Source: DATADF01 sp046263155 (GTDB taxonomy: Bacteria > Actinomycetota > CADDZG01 > WHSQ01). Taken from it: 5,345 nucleotides of DNA. The position numbers and the translations under genes are program-made. The DNA lies in NCBI GenBank assembly GCA_046263155.1, contig JBHELF010000049.1, positions 1 to 5,345 on the forward strand. The letters run 5' to 3'. Of the stretch, positions 1-5,078 are shown piece after piece; positions within the stretch are counted from its first letter, which is position 1, and each line of letters begins with the position of its first letter. The notes beneath the pieces are model-generated. The model worked only from the letters and a program-made list of their open reading frames with translations. It was not told where the DNA came from and searched no databases.

Positions 1-219
1 CCTCAAAGGGCGGCGTATCGGGATGTCCAGCAGCCCGTCTGTCCCCATTCGGCTTCGAGATGCTCACCGACGCACCGGCTGGTGTTGATAGAATCTCATC
101 GAGGTTCGACCGCTCCCGGTCACCGGTCGCCCGGAGGATAGCGACGGCTGGCGGGCGGGATCTCTTCACGCTGGATCCGGGAGGGGTGGCATGAAGGGGC
201 GCGGGGCCCTCGCGGAACC
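1..219. other. Unassigned region downstream of the transglycosylase remnant
   Basis: GC-rich stretch with no recognisable gene. One plus-strand frame is open from base 3 to a stop at 192-194 and contains an ATG at 60 that would give a 45-residue peptide. Its composition (many Arg, Ser and Asp) matches no family I recognise, so I do not call it. The minus strand holds the 3' flank of the transglycosylase remnant. Short GC-rich palindromic bits such as GGGCCC near 205-210 occur there, but without a T-tract, so no intrinsic terminator can be supported. No tRNA-like fold was seen. Confidence 0.4.
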
Positions 220-1059
220 TTACCTGCCGCCTAACGCGCGGTAGATCTTCTGGCCGGCGCGGCCGGTCGGCGGCATGCCGAAGCGTATCTCGGCATCGGC
301 GATGGCCGCACGGCTGACCGGGCCGATCTTCCCGTCCGCCTCGCCGATGTGATAGCCCTTCGCCAGTAACAGCTGCTGCAGATGTCGGCGCTCGGCGCGC
401 GTCAGGCCGGGATCGTCGGTCGGCCAGAGAGTGCGAAGCGGCGGGTGGCCGGCAAGGCGGTCGGCGAGGTGGGAGATGGCGAGCGCGTAGGATTCGGCCG
501 GATTGTAGGAATAGATCGCGTCGAAGTTGCGGAACACGAGAAAGCCCGGCCCCTGCGGCCCGGCCGGCAGCAGGAGGCCGGCCTCCTTATATACCCCAGG
601 GGCGCCGGCTGACAGCTGCGCCCCATCGGCACGCAGGACGTTGCGCTCTGCCCAGCTCGACAGGGAGGATTTGTTCCCGCGGCCCATCGGCCCGTCATAG
701 CCACGCGGTACCGTGACCTCGATCATCCAGGACGCGCCCGGCTGCCAGCCGGAGCGCTTTAGATAATTCGCCGTCGAGCCGAGCGCGTCTGCGACCGAGC
801 GGACGAGGTCGCGCCGCCCGTCGCCGTCGAAATCGACGGCCAGGCGCTGATAGGTGGAGGGGATGAACTGCGTCTGCCCGAAGGCGCCGGCCCAGGAGCC
901 GTAGAGCTCGTCGAGCCGGAGATCACCGTCGTCGCCGAGTTTCAAGGCGGCGATCAGCTCGCCGCGCCAGAGATTCGTGCGCCGGCCGCCCTCGCAGACG
1001 AGCGTGGCGAGCGCATGGGGCAGGTAGTGGTCGCCCGCCTCGCGCCTGTAGTCGAGATT
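220..1059 (-). pseudogene. 5'-truncated lytic murein transglycosylase (MltB/SLT_2 family) with PG-binding domain
   Basis: Family role: periplasmic or membrane-anchored enzymes that cleave the MurNAc-GlcNAc bond of peptidoglycan, forming 1,6-anhydro-MurNAc. The frame is open for 279 codons from base 1059 to the TAA at 220-222. A TTG at 945 could serve as an internal start, but homology continues upstream of it with family-typical residues (ALATLVCEGGRR, then GELIAALKL). Next come the hallmark GSWAGAFGQTQFIPS block (codons 54-68), VDFDGDGRRD, the ANYLKRSGW motif and RNFDAIYSYNPAESYALAISH. A peptidoglycan-binding type 1 domain forms the last ~57 residues (AERRHLQQLL ... DGKIGP ... RFGMPPTG). The signal peptide and the N-terminal part of the catalytic domain, where the family keeps its catalytic Glu (GxExxxG-type motif), are absent. 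The frame ends upstream at a TGA (1060-1062), where AT-rich foreign sequence begins. I infer inactivation by insertion or deletion. High confidence in the family and in truncation. Confidence 0.9.
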
Positions 1060-1060
1060 T

Positions 1061-1072
1061 CATTTGTAGATT
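1061..1072 (+). repeat. Candidate left terminal inverted repeat of the unclassified element
   Basis: The sequence CATTTGTAGATT sits immediately after the last transglycosylase codon. It resembles the reverse complement of 2797-2809 (CATATTTGAAATT): with gaps, 11 of 12 aligned bases agree. The match is short, gapped and AT-rich, so chance similarity is possible. Confidence 0.3.
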
Positions 1073-1094
1073 CTCACATTTTCGTTCATGGAGT

Positions 1095-1123
1095 AAAGCT
1101 GTGCAACATTATCATGCAGCTTT
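1095..1123 (-). other. Small hairpin at the 3' end of the 539-codon gene
   Basis: AAAGCTG (1095-1101) and CAGCTTT (1117-1123) are perfect inverted repeats separated by 15 bases. The right arm lies in the last codons of the minus-strand gene and the loop holds its TGA stop (1112-1114). In the transcript the stem is followed by ACTCC rather than a U-tract, so it is at best a weak intrinsic terminator or a 3'-end stabilising hairpin. Confidence 0.35.
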
Positions 1124-2731
1124 AAGTAGTTGAATGACCTTATCAATAGAGTCATCGACCTTGTGCAAAGCGGCTTCGATGGGGCTCTTCGGTTGAAACG
1201 TCGGATGCGGGCGATGATGGAATAGGCTGTTCGCGAGAGGGCCGCATAGACGCTGATGGAAGAGCACGAAGAGGAGCGCGACTTTCACCCCCTTGGGAGT
1301 GAGGCGGTAGGCGTATCGTGTGCCATCGCGTTCGAGGAGCCCGTGGGCCCTCATCTTACGCAGGTCATAGCGCAGCTGGTTGAGTCCGTAGCGTTCGGTG
1401 GATAGGCCGAAGCTGACAAGCAGTGCCTCGTGGAGTTGGTTGGCACGCCAACCCCCGACGATCGTGCCTGCGTGCAACAGCACCTCCATGAGCCGGATCA
1501 TCCGGGTATCGTGGATCTTGATGCCCGGATACTGGGTGGTCCCGACGGTGATCGGGAGGGCGAGCCGCTGTAACAAAGGGAAGCCGCCGTGGACATTCAG
1601 GCATTGCGTCTGGAAGGCGGCGAAGCGGTCGGTGATGTCGAGGAACTTCTCGCGCACGGCGGCCAGGTGGTCGAGGCCTTTCCTGAGCCCGAAGTCGGTG
1701 AGATTGTTGGAGCAGATCTCATTGCGCAGGAAGGTCGAGAACTTCTCGTACTGCTTGACGAACCCATGCTTCCAATAGGCGCGGAAGGTGTGATGTCCGT
1801 GCTCGAGTTGTTCGAGGGTGGTATGGAGCTTACCCTTGAGTTTCTTCGTCAACCGACTGCCGAAGATCTCCGAGATCTTGTGGGCTGTCATCCGCCAGAG
1901 ACCCAGATCGCAACTGCGCTCGAAGATCTTGTGGATCCGGAAGTGGCGTTTGAAGAGGAAGTTGCGGCAGTACTCGATTTGGGCGATGGCGTAGAAGCGG
2001 CGCAGGTTCATCTGCTGACGCTCCCTGAGGGAGAACTTCGGCCCCAGGATCAGCGTCCAGTAGTCGAGTCGTTGGCGAATGACCTCGGGGCTGAGGCGAT
2101 CGGCCGCGGCCTGCAAGGCCTTCACATCGTCGACCGCCAGGAAGGCGTTGTCGTTCTTGCGGAAGCCCACCTGGGCTCGGTTCAGTTCCTGTTCCATGAA
2201 GGAGTGGCCGTTCAGCCAATAGGTCGTCTGGAAGGGGAAGAAGGAGCCCACCCGCATCACGATGGGACCCAAGACCTCATCCCGAATATAGAAGTAGTAG
2301 TGCGTGAATCGGCTGCGCTGCGGCGCGAGGATGCGGTGATTCGGGTCCTTCGTCCGATACTTCGGGACCGTACACCGAAACGTCGGTCCTTGCTCCATGC
2401 TCTTGAAGATGAAGTACACACCAAAGCGGCCCTGCCGCTCCATCGACCGCTGCCAGCGCCGAACATACGCTTCCTTGCGCACCCCCTTCTCAGCCCACTC
2501 GATCGGCACCTCGTGATTGCGGGCGAAGGACTCCACCCAGCCCTGATAATCGCCGGTCCGCTGCGAGAGCACCTCCTTGGTGACCGCCGACACCCCGACC
2601 ACCTGCCGGAAGAAGAACACCACTTGCTCGGGTCGCGACAACCCGCTAAGGTAGCCGTTGATAACGATCCGGTCGAAGCAGTGATATACGAATACCAGCA
2701 GCCTGCCGAACAACTTGGCAAAGATCTCCAT
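1112..2731 (-). CDS. 539-residue protein of unrecognised family with winged-helix-like C-terminus; probable mobile-element protein
   Basis: I cannot assign a function. The frame is intact, starting at an ATG (2731) with a GGGAG Shine-Dalgarno seven bases upstream, and ending at TGA (1112-1114). The protein is basic and aromatic-rich. Visible parts: a hydrophobic N-terminus (FGRLLVFVYHCFDRIVINGY, residues 8-27); a distinctive central block around 144-198 with HYYFYIRDEVLGP, SFFPFQTTYWLNGH and FRKNDNAF; a basic, helix-rich middle (235-335); and residues ~410-490 that look like a winged helix-turn-helix (NQLRYDLRKMRAHGLLERDG, then RYAYRLTPKGVKVALLF). A short helical tail (517-537) follows. I see no clear DDE triad, serine or tyrosine recombinase signature, HUH motif, reverse-transcriptase YxDD or zinc-finger cysteines. 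It is the only gene of a block that interrupts two other genes, so a DNA-binding role in mobility is plausible but inferred. The long opposite-strand frame is a shadow. Confidence 0.75.
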   Translation of the reverse strand: MEIFAKLFGRLLVFVYHCFDRIVINGYLSGLSRPEQVVFFFRQVVGVSAVTKEVLSQRTGDYQGWVESFARNHEVPIEWAEKGVRKEAYVRRWQRSMERQGRFGVYFIFKSMEQGPTFRCTVPKYRTKDPNHRILAPQRSRFTHYYFYIRDEVLGPIVMRVGSFFPFQTTYWLNGHSFMEQELNRAQVGFRKNDNAFLAVDDVKALQAAADRLSPEVIRQRLDYWTLILGPKFSLRERQQMNLRRFYAIAQIEYCRNFLFKRHFRIHKIFERSCDLGLWRMTAHKISEIFGSRLTKKLKGKLHTTLEQLEHGHHTFRAYWKHGFVKQYEKFSTFLRNEICSNNLTDFGLRKGLDHLAAVREKFLDITDRFAAFQTQCLNVHGGFPLLQRLALPITVGTTQYPGIKIHDTRMIRLMEVLLHAGTIVGGWRANQLHEALLVSFGLSTERYGLNQLRYDLRKMRAHGLLERDGTRYAYRLTPKGVKVALLFVLFHQRLCGPLANSLFHHRPHPTFQPKSPIEAALHKVDDSIDKVIQLLKAA

Positions 2732-2790
2732 CGGTCGTCTCCCGCTATGATCCCCTCTGACAGCAGGATCATCGCGCAGACGACCGATGG
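2728..2790 (-). promoter_or_regulatory. Long two-part inverted repeat covering the start codon of the 539-codon gene
   Basis: Outer arms CCATCGGTCGTCT (2728-2740) and AGACGACCGATGG (2778-2790) are perfect 13-base complements. Inner arms ATGATCC (2747-2753) and GGATCAT (2766-2772) are perfect 7-base complements around a 12-base loop. The arms are separated by internal loops of six and five bases. In the minus-strand transcript, the ATG and the bases between it and the Shine-Dalgarno lie in the downstream arm, paired with upstream leader, so folding should hide the start site. It could also be a palindromic binding site for the encoded winged-helix protein, or a subterminal transposition site. 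The pairing is seen directly; its function is inferred. Confidence 0.7.
2739..2743 (-). promoter_or_regulatory. Shine-Dalgarno site of the 539-codon gene
   Basis: GGGAG on the minus strand lies seven bases before the ATG at 2731 and supports that start. Two of its bases belong to the outer hairpin stem and three fall in the internal loop, so access would depend on folding. Confidence 0.55.
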
Positions 2791-2796
2791 AATCAA

Positions 2797-2809
2797 AATT
2801 TCAAATATG
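2797..2809 (-). repeat. Candidate right terminal inverted repeat of the unclassified element
   Basis: On the minus strand this reads CATATTTGAAATT, resembling the left edge CATTTGTAGATT at 1061-1072. It lies between the start-codon hairpin and the point near 2815 where IS66 coding resumes, which is where the element's end is expected. Short and gapped, so tentative. Confidence 0.3.
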
Positions 2810-2814
2810 TTTGG

Positions 2815-3033
2815 TTAGTCTTGGAGTGGCCTGACGTGCCCCTCCATACCAATGGGAGCGAGCGGGATATTCGCGAGTACGTCAAGAAGAGAAAGATCAG
2901 TGGTGGGACCCGCAGCGATCTCGGACGACGCTGTCGTGACACCTTTGTCAGCCTGAAGAAGACCTGCCGAAAGCTAGGCATTTCCTTCTGGAAATATCTG
3001 GTAGATCGTCTCTCGGGGGGGGACCGATCATAA
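2815..3033 (+). pseudogene. C-terminal fragment of an IS66-family transposase
   Basis: IS66-family transposases are DDE enzymes, normally around 500 residues. Only the last ~72 codons remain here. The hallmark C-terminal motif is clear: LEWPDVPLHTNGSERDIR, then KKRKISGGTRSD, RRCRDTFVSLKKTCRKLG and SFWKYLVDRL. The conserved Glu of the NxxERxIR-type motif, the third acidic residue in this family, is present, but the rest of the catalytic domain is lost. A TTG at 2821 could formally start a 70-codon frame, but it has no convincing ribosome site and in full homologues this is interior sequence. The left end abuts the unclassified element. The 3' end passes a run of eight G (3015-3022), stops at TAA 3031-3033 and meets the next element at 3046. 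Non-functional remnant. Confidence 0.85.
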
Positions 3034-3045
3034 TCACAGTATCTA

Positions 3046-3080
3046 GCTTTACACGGGCGTGCGAAACTGCCCTTCCTGGG
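3046..3080 (+). repeat. Terminal inverted repeat, transposase 3' side
   Basis: It starts GCTTTACAC, with ACTGCC at 3066-3071 and CCTGGG at 3075-3080. Each block has a counterpart in the same order at the opposite end of the element, with a two-base offset in the middle. The nine outermost bases are identical at both ends. Confidence 0.8.
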
Positions 3081-3106
3081 TTTCAGGAACGAATCGCTTT
3101 TCGATT
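3073..3106. other. Two tandem small hairpins just inside the inverted repeat
   Basis: TTCCTG (3073-3078) pairs with CAGGAA (3084-3089) across a five-base loop, and AATCG (3092-3096) pairs with CGATT (3102-3106) across another five-base loop. They lie downstream of the transposase stop codon. Neither is followed by a T-tract on the minus strand, so they may slow transcription or block read-through from outside rather than act as a standard terminator. Confidence 0.45.
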
Positions 3107-3130
3107 GATAAATGCGTTGAGCCTTTGGGT

Positions 3131-4636
3131 TTAATGAAGCGTGGCCGAGGGCGGGAAGCCGAGAAGCGTCAACCAATCTCCCACGATTTCGCCGGTGAGG
3201 CACTGATGCGCTGAGGTGCCTTTAAGACGTCCCCAGCGGCGGGTTCTCAGATTGTAGTAAGCGCGGAAGAGATCCAGGAACCCCTGGGTGACACCCTTGT
3301 GCACATAGAGGAAAGGCCGCAAGGCTGCATTGAATCCTTCGATGGCGCTGGAGGCTCGATGGCGCTGGTCTAGAAGGGCCTTGACGGCATCCAAGAGCGC
3401 CTCGTGTCGGAAGCCCACCAGGTGCCTCAAGCGTGCAAAGACCCCGAGGAGTTGCCGATGCTGTTCGGTACGTTGCCAGGGACGACGGTCGTTTTGTAGA
3501 TCGAACGCCAACCGCCAGATCATGCACGAAAGCACCACTGCGCCGAGAGAATAAGTCGCGGCCAACTCCTGAAGGCGCGTGTTCAACTCTCCCGTGGCCA
3601 GCGATAATCCAGCGGCGCGATTGCGTAGGTACCGTGCCACTTTGTGACAAACCGGGTCAAGGGCTTGCAAGGTATCCGCTGCGTGCTTGACTATCGCTTC
3701 GACCTCCTCAGCCGTGCGCAGATGGCCCTCTTTGAGGTCCACGCACTCTATCGCCTCTTGGACCTCCCCCATGGCAACCTCGAACCTATCATAGCGCTCG
3801 ACAGCTTCCTGACAGTGTGAACGTGCCCGTCCGATCCGATGCCGTTGGCGGGTACGTTTTTTCGGATCGCCAGCGGGGATCTTGGCCAGTTGGTGGCGGG
3901 CTTCCTCTTGCGCGGCAATCGCACCGTAGGCCCGCTGCTCGAGCCGTCGGCGCACCTTGTTGAGCTCGTAGAGCGCATGAAAACAATCATCACGTTGCTC
4001 CGCCTGCGGGAACACCTCGGCGACACCGGAGGCGATCCCTTTCGCCGCGTCCTTCACCGCGATCTCAAGGTTCAACCCTTGCTCCTTACCCTGCTGGAGT
4101 ACCTCCGCCCAATCTTCCCCACTACGGGTCTCACGCAACGACAAACCGAACAGATATCCGTAGCCGAGATCAACCCCCGCCAACACCGGGTCCCCCTGAC
4201 TGAACATCTCATCCAGGGCCCCCGCATGCACCCCCGACAAATCGGCATTGACGTTGAACGCTGCCGCCTGCTTCTCGGCCTCCGCAGCAATGCGCTGGAT
4301 CAGCCCGTAGGACAGCTGTACACCGGGATAGAGGATCGGGAGTAAGTCCTCAATCGGACGCAACGCATTTGGTGACACCACACGCAACGCCACGACCGCA
4401 CGTCGCAATTGCGCTTCGTCCACCTCGACACACACCCTATCCGATCCTACCGCCTCGAAGTGTTCTCTCAGCACCTCTGAAGCAACGTCCTTAGCGGCAT
4501 ATATCGTCGGCCGAGAAACCCCAAACTCTCGGCTGAGCGCCGCGATCCCACCCGATGCCTCTTGTCCTGCCAGCGCTTTTGCGACACACTCGATCTTGCG
4601 GGGCGTCGTGAGCGGCGTTCGGTGTAAGCCTGTCAT
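3131..4636 (-). CDS. DDE-type transposase, 501 residues
   Basis: Catalyses excision and insertion of the surrounding element by DDE/RNase H-fold chemistry. I place the start at the ATG at 4636 because a strong GAGGAG ribosome site lies six bases upstream; an upstream in-frame ATG at 4678 would add 14 residues without such a site. Residues 29-48 form a helix-turn-helix (GGIAALSREFGVSRPTIYAA). Likely catalytic acids are Asp142 in LDEMF, Asp217 in RDDCFHAL (a DxxH-type block followed by a basic helix) and Glu433 in SSAIEGFNAALRPF, followed by YNLR-type basic residues (461-464). A long helical, charged insertion separates the second Asp from the Glu. The TAA stop is at 3131-3133. The family resembles unclassified (ISNCY-like) DDE transposases with an SSAIE...NAxLR C-terminal motif; the exact IS family and the catalytic residues are inferred from pattern. 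No frameshift is seen. Confidence 0.88.
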   Translation of the reverse strand: MTGLHRTPLTTPRKIECVAKALAGQEASGGIAALSREFGVSRPTIYAAKDVASEVLREHFEAVGSDRVCVEVDEAQLRRAVVALRVVSPNALRPIEDLLPILYPGVQLSYGLIQRIAAEAEKQAAAFNVNADLSGVHAGALDEMFSQGDPVLAGVDLGYGYLFGLSLRETRSGEDWAEVLQQGKEQGLNLEIAVKDAAKGIASGVAEVFPQAEQRDDCFHALYELNKVRRRLEQRAYGAIAAQEEARHQLAKIPAGDPKKRTRQRHRIGRARSHCQEAVERYDRFEVAMGEVQEAIECVDLKEGHLRTAEEVEAIVKHAADTLQALDPVCHKVARYLRNRAAGLSLATGELNTRLQELAATYSLGAVVLSCMIWRLAFDLQNDRRPWQRTEQHRQLLGVFARLRHLVGFRHEALLDAVKALLDQRHRASSAIEGFNAALRPFLYVHKGVTQGFLDLFRAYYNLRTRRWGRLKGTSAHQCLTGEIVGDWLTLLGFPPSATLH

Positions 4637-4642
4637 GGGCTG

Positions 4643-4648
4643 CTCCTC
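4643..4648 (-). promoter_or_regulatory. Shine-Dalgarno site deciding the transposase start
   Basis: GAGGAG on the minus strand is followed by the six-base spacer CAGCCC and ATG. This is the best ribosome site near either possible start and favours the 501-residue form. Confidence 0.75.
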
Positions 4649-4736
4649 AGTGATGAATAGGTCGGTCAACCATATCATCGCATATCGCTAACCTCCCGGC
4701 GCCCCGCTTGGCCCTTCCTCGCCACCACCCAACCTT

Positions 4737-4770
4737 CCCTAGGCCAGGCAGTCGGCATGATGTGTAAAGC
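4737..4770 (-). repeat. Terminal inverted repeat, transposase 5' side
   Basis: Read on the minus strand it begins GCTTTACAC, with ACTGCC at the complement of 4747-4752 and CCTAGGG at the complement of 4737-4743, matching the opposite end. It lies about 100 bases upstream of the transposase start and directly follows the point where IS630 homology stops. Confidence 0.8.
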
Positions 4771-5043
4771 AGAATGACCAGTCCCCAGCTCAGCAAGCGT
4801 GGCATCCGGGTGAGCGGCACTCAAGCTGGCTAATGTCTGGGCATGGGTCTCCGTCAGCTTGGGTTTGGCGCCTCCGCCATGTGGAAGCGGTGCGATGTTG
4901 CCACGCTCACATCTTTGACGGAGCAGTTTATAGATAAAGGATTCGTGAATACCGAATATCTCGGCGATTTCGCGCTTGCTGTAGATATTTTGTTCAACCG
5001 CGTCAATGATTCGTTGTCGAAGGTCTAGTGTGTATGCTATCAT
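4771..5043 (-). pseudogene. N-terminal fragment of an IS630-family transposase
   Basis: IS630-family (Tc1/mariner-related) transposases are normally about 340 residues and insert at TA. Here only the first ~91 codons remain, from ATG at 5043. Visible are the family N-terminus YTLDLRQRIIDAVEQ, a helix-turn-helix (REIAEIFGIHESFIYKLLRQ, residues 24-43), the linker LPHGGGAKPKLTETH and HPDATLAELGT. The catalytic DDE domain is missing because the gene is cut at the inverted repeat of the neighbouring element. The reading frame runs on through the foreign repeat to a TGA at 4675-4677, giving a 122-residue chimera with a meaningless ~31-residue tail. The chimera keeps the DNA-binding region, so if expressed it could in principle compete for binding at related IS630 ends. 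That is inference. Confidence 0.87.
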
Positions 5044-5062
5044 GGTTTCAGTATATGCTATC
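5033..5062 (-). repeat. Two GATAGCATA direct repeats spaced 21 bases apart around the IS630 promoter
   Basis: TATGCTATC occurs at 5033-5041 and 5054-5062 (GATAGCATA on the coding strand). The 21-base period equals two helical turns, so both copies face the same side of the DNA. One copy overlaps the -10 box and the other the start codon. This could be a binding site for the IS630 protein; function is inferred. Confidence 0.5.
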
Positions 5063-5078
5063 TTGCCTACTCAGTCAA
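5050..5078 (-). promoter_or_regulatory. Near-consensus sigma70 promoter of the IS630 fragment
   Basis: On the minus strand, TTGACT (complement of 5073-5078) is followed by a 17-base spacer and TATACT (complement of 5050-5055). Each box differs from consensus by one base. The expected start of transcription, about seven bases past the -10, falls at about the A of the ATG at 5043, so the message would be leaderless or nearly so. Transcription heads through the truncated IS630 gene into the DDE transposase gene. Confidence 0.75.

Larger units (their letters stand above)
1061..2809 (-). mobile_element. Candidate single-gene mobile element, unclassified, ~1.75 kb
   Basis: The block replaces the upstream half of the transglycosylase gene on its left and the upstream part of an IS66 transposase gene on its right. 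It holds one intact gene (1112-2731) with only ~50 bases of non-coding DNA on its left and ~80 on its right, a compact insertion-sequence-like layout. Both edges carry AT-rich DNA that contrasts with the GC-rich flanks. The edges share a weak inverted similarity (1061-1072 against 2797-2809). Exact ends are uncertain by about 10 bases: homology to the transglycosylase is lost near 1057 and IS66 homology resumes near 2815. No target-site duplication is visible, and the two flanks come from different genes. The mobile nature is inferred from context, not from a recognised transposase family. Confidence 0.5.
3046..4770 (-). mobile_element. Complete insertion sequence with terminal inverted repeats and one DDE transposase, family not assigned
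   Basis: Both ends begin, reading inward, with an identical GCTTTACAC (3046-3054 and the complement of 4762-4770). Similarity continues with ACTGCC and CCTGGG/CCTAGGG over about 35 bases. The 1725-base interval contains one intact transposase gene on the minus strand. The left flank is an IS66 remnant and the right flank an IS630 remnant, so the target was already a mosaic or one flank was later deleted. I see no matching direct repeat just outside the ends (left flank ends ...CAGTATCTA, right flank starts AGAATGACC). The element looks intact; current activity is unknown. Confidence 0.85.

Noticed and set aside
1..194. Open plus-strand frame at the left edge as the 3' end of a gene
   Set aside because: It is only about 63 codons with low-complexity composition and no recognisable motif. 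Other frames are similarly open in this GC-rich stretch.
1112..2731. The 539-residue protein as a DDE, tyrosine or HUH transposase
   Set aside because: Acidic residues and histidines exist (for example DE at 151-152 and HGHH at 311-314), but spacing and surrounding residues do not match any of these signatures well enough to claim one.
1589..2818. A 409-codon plus-strand frame opposite the 539-codon gene
   Set aside because: It is fully antisense to a gene with a good start and ribosome site. Its composition, rich in Glu, Leu, Val and Arg with no recognisable motif, is typical of a shadow frame in GC-rich DNA.
2793..3203. A 136-codon minus-strand frame
   Set aside because: It runs antisense to the IS66 fragment, crosses the element boundary at 3046 and enters the transposase 3' end. 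It has no recognisable motif.
3839..4345. A 168-codon plus-strand frame inside the DDE transposase
   Set aside because: It is antisense to a well-supported coding region and resembles no family.
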